In this document: positions 26,178 to 35,018 of the stretch, one piece after another
How the letters are laid out: the number at the start of each line of letters is the position of its first letter
Numbering within the stretch: position 1 is the first letter of the stretch
From: Nonomuraea roseoviolacea subsp. carminata
GTDB lineage: Bacteria; Actinomycetota; Actinomycetes; Streptosporangiales; Streptosporangiaceae
Assembly: GCF_024172185.1 (NCBI RefSeq)
Contig: NZ_JAMZEC010000001.1
Location: 4,980,001-5,044,000 of the forward strand
Direction of reading: 5' to 3'
DNA: 64,000 bases
Position numbers and translations under genes: made by a program
Notes under the pieces: model-generated
Seen by the model: the letters and a program-made list of their open reading frames with translations, nothing else
Told to the model about the DNA's origin: nothing
Database searches by the model: none

Positions 26178-29100
26178 ATGCGGTTGCCCGGCGTACCCGC
26201 CGCCGCGGGCGCCCTGCTCGGCATGCTGCCCGAGCCGCTGCGCGGTCTCCTGCCGCGCCCTCGGGTGGTCCGCGTGTGCCCGGGCGGCATGCGCGTCGAG
26301 CTGCGCGCCGTGGGCGGGCCGGGCACCGGGCGGCGGGCGCGCCTCCTGGAGGACCGCCTGCTGGCCACCGGCGTCGAACGCGCCGAGGTCAACGGCGCGC
26401 TCGGGTTCGTGTACGTCGCCTGCGAGCCGGCCACGACGGACATGGGCAAACTCCTCGCGATCATCGACGAGCTGGACGTCCAGGAGCCCGGCGAGGACGA
26501 CGCGGGCCGCGCGGAGGACGACGCCGGCTCCGTGGAGCGGAACGAGCGGCGGCCCGGCCTCGCCCGCGTCCAGGAGGTCCTGGAGGCCCTGGACGACATC
26601 CGCACGATCGAGGCCGCCGTCGGCGGCGACGAGGACGAGCGCGAGCAGGGCGACGGAGGCGAGGACGAGGACGCAGCCGGTTACGGGGACGGGGACGAGG
26701 ACGAGGACGGGTGGGGCCGGGCCTGCCGCGCGCTCGACGGGGTCGAGCAGCAGGCGCGCGCCGCCGTGAGCCTCGGCCTGCACCTGCTGGGCGCCGGTGC
26801 GGCGCTGGCCGGGCAGGCCGCCCGCGTGCCGAGGCTGCCCGCCCTGGCGCCGGCGCTGCTCTCCCTGGCGGAGCACACCCCGCGGGTACGCCGGGAGCTG
26901 GAGGAACGCGTCGGCAAGCCCGCGGTGGACGCGGTGCTGGCCTCCGGGCGGATCCTCACGCACGCGCTCGCGCTGCGGCCGGTGTCCCTGCTCGTCGACT
27001 CCGTCGCCGCCGCCGGCCGTTACGTGGACGCCCGCGCCGGGCGCGCCGCCTGGGAGCGGCGCGAGGAGGAGTTCGCCGCCGAGGAGGGCGCCTACCGCCA
27101 CATCCGTACGGCCGTGCCGCGCCGCGTGGCGCCGCTGCCGCGCGGGCCCGTCGAGAAGTACGCGGACCTGGCCGGCGCGCTGTCCCTGGCCGGGCAGGGG
27201 GTGACCACGTTCGTCAGCCGCGATCACCAGCGAGGACTGACCGTGCTGGTCGCCGGGGTGCCCAAGGCGGCGCGCCTGGGCAGGGACGCGTTCACCAGCG
27301 CGCTGGTCCGGGCGCTGGCGCGGCGGGACACCATCGTGCTCGACCGCGACGCGCTGCACCGCATGGACCGCGTGGATACCGTCATCCTGGACGCCGGCCT
27401 CCTCGCCACGGGCGCCTGGGCCGTCCACGGCGTGGTACCCCTCGGCGCCGGGCCCGACCTGGACGAGCTGCACTCCCGTCTGTACACGCTCGTCGATCTC
27501 ACGGACCGCGCCGCCCCGAGGGCCCGCCGTGAGCGCGACGGCTGGAGCGTCGCCCCGTACGAGCCGCCAGGCCCTCTCGCGTCGGAACCCGCCGAGGTGC
27601 GGCGGTGGCGGGAAGAAGGGGTCCGGCTGGTCACGATCGCCAGGCAGGGGGTCCTGGTCGCCGTCGTCGGCCTGGAGCCCGAGCCGCACCCGCTCGCCGA
27701 GGCCCTCGTGGCCGCGCCCGGCGACGCGTGCGAGGTGGTGCTGGCCGGGGGAGACCCGCGGCTGGCCGGGCGGCTGGGGGTGAAGCGGGTCGTCCGCGGA
27801 GGGTCGCGGCTGGCCGCCGAGGTGCGGGTGATGCAGGCCGAGGGGCACGGCGTGGCGGTCGTCTCGCAACGGGGACGGCGCGCGCTGGCCCGGGCCGACC
27901 TGGGGGTCGGCGTGCTCGGCAGGCCCCGCCCGGTCCCGTGGGACGCCGACGTGATCGGCGGGTTCGAGGGGGCGTACCTGCTGCTGCGCTGCCTGCCGTA
28001 CGCGCGGAAGGCCGCCAGGCGCAGCGTGCGGGTGGCGGGGGCCGGGGCGGCCACGGGGGCGGTGCTGGCGTTCCTGGGCCCGGCGCGTACGGCGCTGGCG
28101 AGGGTGCACCTGGTGAGCAACGCCACGTCCGTGGCCGCGCTCGTGGCGGGCGAGTGGACGGGACGCCGCGCGGGCAGGGAGGCGCCGCCGCCGCCCGCCG
28201 ACCACACCCCCTGGCATGCCATGGCGGTGCCGGACGTGCTGTCGCGGCTCCGCACGTCCCCCGAGGGTCTTCCGGAGGAGGAGGCGGCGCGCCGCAGAGG
28301 GCACGCGGGGTACGGCGGGACGGGCTTCGCGGGCGAGGGCCCGGCCGGCGGCCGGGGCGCGGCGGGCGGCCGGGGCGCGGCGGGCGCGCGGGCGGGCCGT
28401 GGTGAGGTCGCGCGTACGGACGGCGGGCCGCGGTCGCTCGCGCGTGCCTGCCTGGAGGAGATCGCCAACCCGCTCACACCCGTGCTCGCCGCGGGCGCGG
28501 GCGTCTCGGCGGCGGTCGGCTCGGTGCTCGACGCCGGTCTGATCGTCGGCGTGATGGGCGTCGGCGCCCTGCTCGGCGGCACGCAGCGCTGGCACGCCGA
28601 CCGGACCCTGCACCGCCTCACCCGCGTCACCGCCAGCCGCGTACGCCTGCGCCGCCCGCCCGCTCCCGGTACCCGCCCCACGCCCGCTCCCGAGGGCGCT
28701 CCACCCGCTGGCCCCGCGCCCGCCGCCGAGGGCACCCCGCCCCCCGGCCCCGCGCTCGCTCGCGAGGGCGCTCCACCCGGCGGCCCCGCGCCCGCCGCCG
28801 AGGGCACCCCACCCGCCGGCCTCACACCCGTTCCCGAGGTGGAGGGACGCGAGGCGGAGGGACGTGAGGTCGAGGAGAGCGAGGTCCAGGAGCGCGAGGA
28901 GCTGGAGGAGCCCGAGGGGCGCGAGGAGGCGGGGATCGTGGCCGGGGCCGCGGACGAGCTCGTCCCCGGCGACGTGATCGAGCTGCGCGCCGGCGACGCC
29001 GTCCCCGCCGACGCCCGCCTGGTCGAGGCGTCGGGCCTGGAACTGGACGAGTCCACACTCACCGGCGAGTCGAGGCTCGTCGCCAAGAGCGCGACTCCCA

Positions 29101-31289
29101 CGGCCGCGGCGGCTGTGGCCGACCGCGCGTCGATGGTGTACCAGGGCACGACCGTCGCGGCAGGACACGGCCTGGCCGTCGTGGTCGCCACCGGCGAGGC
29201 CACCGTCGCCGGCCGGACCGCCAAGCTGGCCGCGGCCGGCGCGCCGCCGACCGGCGTGGAGCTACGACTGCGCGCCCTGAGCCGCCGCATCCTGCCGGTG
29301 GCCATCGGCTCCGGCGTGGCGCTCATGGCGACCGAGCTGCTGCGGGGGGCGCCGGTGGCCGCCGCCGTCGCCCCCGCCGTGAGCCTGGCGGTCGCCGCCG
29401 TGCCCGAGGGGCTGCCGTTCGTGGCGACGGTCGCGGAGCTCGCGTCGGCCAAGCGGCTGTCGGCCCGCAACACTCTCGTACGCAACCCGTCCACGATCGA
29501 GGCGCTGGGCCGCGTGGACGTCCTGTGCTTCGACAAGACCGGCACCCTCACGGAGGGCCGCATCAGCCTGGGCCGCGTGTCGGACGGTCGGATCGAGCGG
29601 ACCGTCGAGGACCTGTCGCCGGAGCTGCGGGCCGTGGTCGCCGCGGCGTTGCGGGCCTGTCCCCGGTACGAGGACGGGCGGGCCATCCCGCACCCCACGG
29701 ACCGCGCCGTGGTGGAGGGCGCGGAGCGGCTGGGCGTCTCGCCGGCCGACGGGTTCGCGGGGTGGCGGCGGGTGGACGAGCTGCCGTTCGAGCCGGCCCG
29801 CGGCTACCACGCCGTCCTCGGCACGTACGGGATCGGGGAGGAAGGCGGCGCGCGGCAGGCGGTGAGCGTCAAGGGCGCGCCCGAGGTGCTGCTCGACCGC
29901 TGCACCACCCTGCGGCGCGGCGCCGGGACGGCGCCGCTGGACGCGGCGGCCAGGCGGGAGCTGGAGGAGGAGGTCGAGCGGCTGGCGCTCCAGGGTCACC
30001 GGGTGCTCGCGGTCGCCGAGCGGCCGGCCTCCAGCCTCGCCGACCTCGACGAGTCCAGGATCGAACGGCTGAGCTTCCTCGGGTTCCTCGGCCTGGCCGA
30101 CCCGGTGCGGCCCACCGCCAAGCGGAGCGTCGAGGGTCTGATGAGAGCCGGGGTCCGCGTCGTCATGATCACCGGTGATCATCCGAGCACGGCCGAGGCC
30201 ATCGCCGCCGAGATCAACGCCATGACCGGCGGCCGCGTCATGACCGGCCCCCAGCTCGACGAGGTGGACGACGGCGCGCTCGACGAGGTGCTGCGCGAGG
30301 TCGCGGTGTTCGCCCGGGTCACGCCGGAGCACAAGGCGCGCATCGTCGCCGGGCTGCGCCGTATGGGCCGGGTGGTCGCCGTCACCGGCGACGGCGCGAA
30401 CGACGTGCCCGCCATCCGGCTCGCGGACGTCGGCGTGGCCCTCGGCTCCCGCGCCACCCCGGCCGCCCGCGCCGCCGCCGACATCGTGGTGGTGGACGAG
30501 CGCATCGAGACGATCATCGACGCGATCGTGGAGGGGCGGGCGATGTGGGGGTCGGTCCGCGACTCGCTCAGCATGCTGCTCGGCGGGAACGTCGGCGAGA
30601 TCGTCTTCACCCTCGGCTCCAGCCTGCTGACCGGCCGCAGCGCGCTCAACACCCGCCAGCTCCTCCTCGTGAACCTCCTCACCGACATGCTCCCCGCCAT
30701 GGCCGTGGCCGTGCGGCCGCCGGGCGCCGTGGACCCGGACCGGCTCCTCACCGAGGGGCCGGAGGCGTCGCTGGGCGCCGCCCTGACCCGCGACATCCAC
30801 CTGCGCGCGATCACCACGGCCGCGGCGGCCGCGGCGGCGTGGCTGCTCGGCCGGATGACCGGCACGCGAGCGCGGGCCGACACGATCGGGCTCGTCGGGC
30901 TGGTGGCGGCGCAGCTCGTGCAGACGCTCGCCGTGGGCGGGCGCGACCCGCTGGTCCTGCTGGCCTCGCTCGCGTCGCTGGCCGTGCTCGCGGTGATCGT
31001 CTCGGTGCCGGGGCTGAGCCGGCTGTTCGGGTCGCGTCCGATAGGTCCGCTGGGGTGGGGGATCGGGCTGGGTTGCGCCGCGGCGGCCGTGATCGCGGAG
31101 CGGGTCCTGGAACGCGGTCTGGAACGCCGCCTGCCCTTCCTGAGCGCCCCTCCCGGCGGCCCCAAGGCGGCGCCCGAGCCCGGACACGAGTCTGCGCCCG
31201 AGCCTGCACGCGAGTCTGCGCCCAGGCCCGCACGCGAGCCCGCGTCCAAGGCCGCTCCCAGGCCCGGGCCCGTGACCGCGCCCGCCTAG
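26178..31289 (+). CDS. Giant P-type cation-transporting ATPase (CtpH/CtpI-like)
   Basis: 1703 residues, far beyond a normal P2-type pump (about 900). The catalytic core lies in the C-terminal half: actuator TGES near 962, PEGLP membrane motif near 1078, phosphorylation site DKTGT (Asp near 1119), KGAPE nucleotide-binding motif, hinge GDGAND near 1405, and C-terminal spans including LLLVNLLTDMLPA. PEGLP places it near Ca/Mg-type P2 ATPases. Residues 1-780 form a long extension with an acidic patch and a degenerate second region. Residues about 828-920 are a Pro/Ala/Gly/Glu repeat inserted in the actuator domain, and the tail repeats ESAPEPAR-like units. GGGAGGGGGAG precedes ATG 26178. The ion is unknown. 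Confidence 0.88.
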   Translation: MRLPGVPAAAGALLGMLPEPLRGLLPRPRVVRVCPGGMRVELRAVGGPGTGRRARLLEDRLLATGVERAEVNGALGFVYVACEPATTDMGKLLAIIDELDVQEPGEDDAGRAEDDAGSVERNERRPGLARVQEVLEALDDIRTIEAAVGGDEDEREQGDGGEDEDAAGYGDGDEDEDGWGRACRALDGVEQQARAAVSLGLHLLGAGAALAGQAARVPRLPALAPALLSLAEHTPRVRRELEERVGKPAVDAVLASGRILTHALALRPVSLLVDSVAAAGRYVDARAGRAAWERREEEFAAEEGAYRHIRTAVPRRVAPLPRGPVEKYADLAGALSLAGQGVTTFVSRDHQRGLTVLVAGVPKAARLGRDAFTSALVRALARRDTIVLDRDALHRMDRVDTVILDAGLLATGAWAVHGVVPLGAGPDLDELHSRLYTLVDLTDRAAPRARRERDGWSVAPYEPPGPLASEPAEVRRWREEGVRLVTIARQGVLVAVVGLEPEPHPLAEALVAAPGDACEVVLAGGDPRLAGRLGVKRVVRGGSRLAAEVRVMQAEGHGVAVVSQRGRRALARADLGVGVLGRPRPVPWDADVIGGFEGAYLLLRCLPYARKAARRSVRVAGAGAATGAVLAFLGPARTALARVHLVSNATSVAALVAGEWTGRRAGREAPPPPADHTPWHAMAVPDVLSRLRTSPEGLPEEEAARRRGHAGYGGTGFAGEGPAGGRGAAGGRGAAGARAGRGEVARTDGGPRSLARACLEEIANPLTPVLAAGAGVSAAVGSVLDAGLIVGVMGVGALLGGTQRWHADRTLHRLTRVTASRVRLRRPPAPGTRPTPAPEGAPPAGPAPAAEGTPPPGPALAREGAPPGGPAPAAEGTPPAGLTPVPEVEGREAEGREVEESEVQEREELEEPEGREEAGIVAGAADELVPGDVIELRAGDAVPADARLVEASGLELDESTLTGESRLVAKSATPTAAAAVADRASMVYQGTTVAAGHGLAVVVATGEATVAGRTAKLAAAGAPPTGVELRLRALSRRILPVAIGSGVALMATELLRGAPVAAAVAPAVSLAVAAVPEGLPFVATVAELASAKRLSARNTLVRNPSTIEALGRVDVLCFDKTGTLTEGRISLGRVSDGRIERTVEDLSPELRAVVAAALRACPRYEDGRAIPHPTDRAVVEGAERLGVSPADGFAGWRRVDELPFEPARGYHAVLGTYGIGEEGGARQAVSVKGAPEVLLDRCTTLRRGAGTAPLDAAARRELEEEVERLALQGHRVLAVAERPASSLADLDESRIERLSFLGFLGLADPVRPTAKRSVEGLMRAGVRVVMITGDHPSTAEAIAAEINAMTGGRVMTGPQLDEVDDGALDEVLREVAVFARVTPEHKARIVAGLRRMGRVVAVTGDGANDVPAIRLADVGVALGSRATPAARAAADIVVVDERIETIIDAIVEGRAMWGSVRDSLSMLLGGNVGEIVFTLGSSLLTGRSALNTRQLLLVNLLTDMLPAMAVAVRPPGAVDPDRLLTEGPEASLGAALTRDIHLRAITTAAAAAAAWLLGRMTGTRARADTIGLVGLVAAQLVQTLAVGGRDPLVLLASLASLAVLAVIVSVPGLSRLFGSRPIGPLGWGIGLGCAAAAVIAERVLERGLERRLPFLSAPPGGPKAAPEPGHESAPEPARESAPRPAREPASKAAPRPGPVTAPA

Positions 31290-31365
31290 GAAGACCCCGG
31301 ATCTGAACGCGTGCCGATCCGGTCATCGCGCGTTCACCCACCGGACACGTAAGATGCCACCCGGC

Positions 31366-31389
31366 GCCAGATTTGTGGTGAAATCTGGC
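31366..31389. promoter_or_regulatory. Perfect 9-6-9 palindrome upstream of a 49-residue peptide gene
   Basis: GCCAGATTT-GTGGTG-AAATCTGGC (31366-31374 and 31381-31389), 31 bp before the small peptide's ATG. Its length, symmetry and position suggest an operator for a dimeric repressor, or an RNA hairpin in the leader. It has no T-tract. Confidence 0.55.
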
Positions 31390-31420
31390 AGTAAATCCCA
31401 TATCCCCCGTGAGGTGCCTG

Positions 31421-31570
31421 ATGTCTGACTTCCTGGCCTCGCTGCTCGCCAAGGCGGCGATCATGGTTCTGGAGGCGCTGCTCGCGCGGCTCATCCACGC
31501 TCTGATCACCACGTTCGCGCGGACGGCCGGTGTGACGTTCCTCCAGAACGCCGCCGCCCGACCCGCCTGA
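31421..31570 (+). CDS. 49-residue hydrophobic/amphipathic peptide
   Basis: MSDFLASLLAKAAIMVLEAL, then LARLIHALITTFARTAGVTF and LQNAAARPA. It has one or two amphipathic/hydrophobic helices with scattered basic residues and is probably membrane-associated. GAGG lies 6 nt before ATG 31421. It is located 131 bp after the P-type ATPase and 139 bp before adnA, behind a perfect palindrome. Codon third positions are GC-rich as expected for a real gene. Similar tiny proteins occur in actinomycetes, but I know of no assigned function. Confidence 0.6.
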   Translation: MSDFLASLLAKAAIMVLEALLARLIHALITTFARTAGVTFLQNAAARPA

Positions 31571-31709
31571 CATATCGTCCGCTCCGCCCCGAACCGCGGT
31601 GTGTCGCCGCGCCGACCCCCGTCCCGTGTCGCTACCGTGAGCGGATCGTCTCCGCGAGACCGGTCAACTCGGCACGATCTACCCCTGTGGTCTGATGGAA
31701 TCTAGTGCT

Positions 31710-34700
31710 GTGAGTGGTCAGACCTGGCGGTTGGTGCGGCGCGGGAACACGAGGCCCGCCGAGCCACCTGTGCTCGATGAGCACCAGCGTGCCGTGGTGG
31801 CCCACGGAAGCGGGCCGCTGCTCGTGCTGGCCGGTCCCGGCACGGGCAAGACGACGACCGTCGTCGAGTCGGTGGTCGACCGCATCGAGCGGCGCGGCAT
31901 CGACCCCGAGCGGGTGCTGATCCTCACCTTCAGCCGCAAGGCCGCCGGCGAGCTGCGCGAACGCGTCACCGCCCGGCTGCGGCGCACCACCCGCACGCCC
32001 CTCGCCCTGACCTTCCACAGCTACGCGTACGCGCTGCTGCGCCGCGAGGCCGTCCTGGCCGGTGAGCCGCCGCCCCGGCTGCTGACCGGTCCCGAGCAGC
32101 TCCTGGAGATCAGGCGGCTGCTCCACGGCGAGCTGGAGGACGGCGCGACGCAGTGGCCGCGCTCGCTGCGGGAGGCGCTGAAGACCCGGGGGTTCGCCGA
32201 GGAGCTGCGGGACTTCCTGTCGCGCGCCTTCGAGCGCGGCCTCGACGGCGAGCGCGTCGAGGAGCTCGGCCGGCGGTACGGGCGCGACGACTGGGTGGCG
32301 GCCGGCGGGTTCGCCCGGCGCTACGAGAGCCGCTTCGACCTCGACCCCGAGCCGGTGCTCGACTACGCCGAGCTCATCAGGGCGGCGGCCGGGCTGCTGG
32401 CCGACCCCGACGTCCAGCGCAGGGAGCGGGCCGCGCACGACGTGGTGTTCGTGGACGAGTACCAGGACACCGACCCGGCTCAGGAGCTGCTGCTGTGGCA
32501 GCTCGCGGGCGAGGGGCGCGACCTGGTGGCCGTCGGCGACCCGGACCAGTCGATCTACGGGTTCCGGGGCGCGGACGTGCGCGGCATCCTGGGGTTCCCG
32601 CAGCGGTTCCGCACGCGCGACGGCCGGGACGCCCCGGTGCTGGCGCTGCGGGTCTGCCGCCGCAGCGGCGCCGGCCTGCTGGAGGCGACCCGCCGCGTCG
32701 CCGCCCGCCTCCCGGCCGCGCCCCTCCCCGACCCGGCGCCCGCGCCGGCCGCCCCCGTACCCGACACCCCCCTCCCCGACCCGGCCCCCGCGCCGGCCGC
32801 CCCCGTACCCGACACCCCGCGACCCGCGCCGGAGCGGGCGCGGGCTCACGGGCACCGCGAGCTGCTGTCCCCGCCCGACGCCGACCCCGGCGAGGTGCGC
32901 GTGCTGCTCGCGGACAGCACCAGCCAGGAGGCCGCGGTCGTGGCCGACACCCTGCGCCGGGCCCACCTCATCGACGGCGTGCCCTGGCACCGGATGGCGG
33001 TGCTCGTGCGCTCGGCGATCCGCCAGGTGCCGCTGATGCGGCGCGCCCTGGTCAGCGCGGGCGTGCCCACGATGGTGGCGGGCGACGAGGTGCCGATCGC
33101 CCAGGAGCCCGGCGTACGGCCGCTGCTGACGATGCTGCGCGTGGCCCTCGACCCCGCGACGCTGGATGAGACGGTGGCCGAGGAGCTGATGACGGGCCCG
33201 CTGGGCGGCACCGACATGATCGGCGTACGTCGCCTGCGCCGGGCCCTGAAGATCGCCGAGAACGAGGCCCACGCCCTCGGCGAGCGACCTCCGGAGGAGG
33301 GCGCCGAGGCCGGCGAGGGGCCGCGCACGTCCGGGCAGCTCCTCGTGGCCGCGCTCCAGGACACCCGCGAGCTGACCCCCGTCGAGCCGCACGTCGCGCT
33401 GCCCGCCGAGCGCGTCGCCAAGCTCCTGGTCACCGCCCGCGAGGCCGTGCGCGAGCAGGGCACCGCCGAGGACGTCCTGTGGGCGATCTGGCAGGCGAGC
33501 GGCCTGGCCGAGCGGTGGACCGAGCTGAGCCTGGCCGGCGGTGCCCGCGGCGCGCAGGCCGACCGCGATCTCGACGCCGTGGTGGCGCTGTTCGACCACG
33601 CGGCCCGGTTCGTGGACAGGATGCCGCGGGCCGGGGCCGAGGTGTTCCTGGACGACCTGGCCGCGCAGGAGATCCCGGGCGACACGCTGGCCGACCGGGC
33701 GCCCGACGGCGACGCCGTGCGCATCCTGACCGCCCACCGCTCCAAGGGCCTCGAATGGGACGTGGTGGTCGTCGCCGGCGTGCAGGAGGGCGTCTGGCCC
33801 GACCTGCGGCTGCGCGGGTCGATGCTGGGCGCCGACGACCTGGTGGAGCTGGCCGAGGGGGCGAAGCCGAACGCCGCGTCCCTGGCCTCGAAGCTGCTGG
33901 CCGAGGAGCGGAGGCTGTTCTACGTCGCGGCGACGCGGGCGCGGCGCAGGCTCGTGGTGACGGCCGTGGGCGGCGAGGACACCGACGAGCGGCCGTCGCG
34001 GTTCCTGTCCGAGCTCATGCCGGGTGCGGTGGAGACGGCCACGGTCGACGACCGGGCGCGCTGGCTCACCATGGCGGCGCTGGTCGCCGACCTGCGCAGC
34101 GCGGTCACCGACCCGACGCGGCCGGCGAAGGTGCGCCGCAAGGCCGCCGGGCAGCTCGCCCGCCTGGCCGCCGCGGGGGTGCGGGGCGCCCACCCCAACG
34201 AGTGGTACGCGCTGACGACCATGACCGACGACCGGCCGCTGAGCTGGCCGGACGACACTGTCAGCATCTCGCCGTCGGCGGTCGAGAGCTTCACCAAGTG
34301 CGGGCTGCGCTGGCTGCTGGAGACGGCCGTCGGAGCGGCGGGCACCAGCACCGCCCAGGGGCTCGGCACGATCATCCATGCGCTGGCCGTGCTCGCCTCC
34401 ACCGACCTGCCGAACGAGGACCTCCTGAGCCGCCGGCTGGACGACGTCTGGCACGAGCTGGACTTCGGCGGCGCCTGGTTCAACCGCAAGCAGCGCCAGG
34501 TCGCCGAGCAGATGATCGGCAAGTTCCTGCGCTGGCACAAGGAGAATCCGAGGGAGCTGGTCGCCCTGGAGGAGGCGTTCGTCGCCACGGTCGGCGACGG
34601 CGTCCAGATCAAGGGCCGCGTCGACCGGGTCGAGCGCGACTCCGACGGCCGGGCCGTGATCATCGACCTGAAGACCGGCGGCTCCAAGCCCCGGCCGGGC

Positions 34701-35018
34701 GAGCTCGACCGGCATCCGCAGCTCGGCGTCTACCAGCTCGCCGCGCTGCTCGGCGCGTTCGCCCGCCACGGCATGACCGAGCCGGGCGGCGCCGCGCTGG
34801 TGCAGCTCGGCAAGGCGGGCGGCCGCAACGAGGCGCTGGAGCAGCGGCAGGGCGCGCTGGCCGACGACGCCAACCCCGGCTGGGCGGCCGACCTGGTCGA
34901 CACCGTGGCGACCGGCATGTCCGGCCCGTTCTTCCAGGCCAAGGCGAACGACGGCTGCCGCACCTGCGCCGCCAAGGCGAGCTGTCCCGTCAACGACAGC
35001 GGAGGCCAGGTGTGCTGA
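31710..35018 (+). CDS. adnA: AdnA: subunit of the AdnAB helicase-nuclease
   Basis: About 1102 residues. UvrD-type motor domain: Q-motif LDEHQRAVVAHGSGP, Walker A GPGTGKTTT near 48, TFSRKAAGELRERV, VVFVDEYQDTDPAQ, GDPDQSIYGFRGA, LTAHRSKGLEWDVVVV and FYVAATRARRRLVVT. It is followed by a RecB-like nuclease domain with VIIDLKTGG and a four-cysteine Fe-S pattern (TKCGLRW ... GCRTCAAKASCP). With AdnB it resects double-strand breaks; this pair replaces AddAB in many actinobacteria. It is the first of the two genes, the order of Rv3202c-Rv3201c. GTG 31710 is preferred; ATG 31695 is an alternative. A duplicated 16-residue Pro/Ala unit interrupts the motor region. Confidence 0.92.
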   Translation: MSGQTWRLVRRGNTRPAEPPVLDEHQRAVVAHGSGPLLVLAGPGTGKTTTVVESVVDRIERRGIDPERVLILTFSRKAAGELRERVTARLRRTTRTPLALTFHSYAYALLRREAVLAGEPPPRLLTGPEQLLEIRRLLHGELEDGATQWPRSLREALKTRGFAEELRDFLSRAFERGLDGERVEELGRRYGRDDWVAAGGFARRYESRFDLDPEPVLDYAELIRAAAGLLADPDVQRRERAAHDVVFVDEYQDTDPAQELLLWQLAGEGRDLVAVGDPDQSIYGFRGADVRGILGFPQRFRTRDGRDAPVLALRVCRRSGAGLLEATRRVAARLPAAPLPDPAPAPAAPVPDTPLPDPAPAPAAPVPDTPRPAPERARAHGHRELLSPPDADPGEVRVLLADSTSQEAAVVADTLRRAHLIDGVPWHRMAVLVRSAIRQVPLMRRALVSAGVPTMVAGDEVPIAQEPGVRPLLTMLRVALDPATLDETVAEELMTGPLGGTDMIGVRRLRRALKIAENEAHALGERPPEEGAEAGEGPRTSGQLLVAALQDTRELTPVEPHVALPAERVAKLLVTAREAVREQGTAEDVLWAIWQASGLAERWTELSLAGGARGAQADRDLDAVVALFDHAARFVDRMPRAGAEVFLDDLAAQEIPGDTLADRAPDGDAVRILTAHRSKGLEWDVVVVAGVQEGVWPDLRLRGSMLGADDLVELAEGAKPNAASLASKLLAEERRLFYVAATRARRRLVVTAVGGEDTDERPSRFLSELMPGAVETATVDDRARWLTMAALVADLRSAVTDPTRPAKVRRKAAGQLARLAAAGVRGAHPNEWYALTTMTDDRPLSWPDDTVSISPSAVESFTKCGLRWLLETAVGAAGTSTAQGLGTIIHALAVLASTDLPNEDLLSRRLDDVWHELDFGGAWFNRKQRQVAEQMIGKFLRWHKENPRELVALEEAFVATVGDGVQIKGRVDRVERDSDGRAVIIDLKTGGSKPRPGELDRHPQLGVYQLAALLGAFARHGMTEPGGAALVQLGKAGGRNEALEQRQGALADDANPGWAADLVDTVATGMSGPFFQAKANDGCRTCAAKASCPVNDSGGQVC
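32724..32819 (+). repeat. 48-bp tandem duplication inside adnA
   Basis: Two near-identical 48-bp units (32724-32771 and 32772-32819) encode LPDPAPAPAAPVPDTP twice in frame. They lie in a loop between the GFRGA motif and the next motor motif, so they add a flexible Pro/Ala linker. This is a likely variable-number site. Confidence 0.8.
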
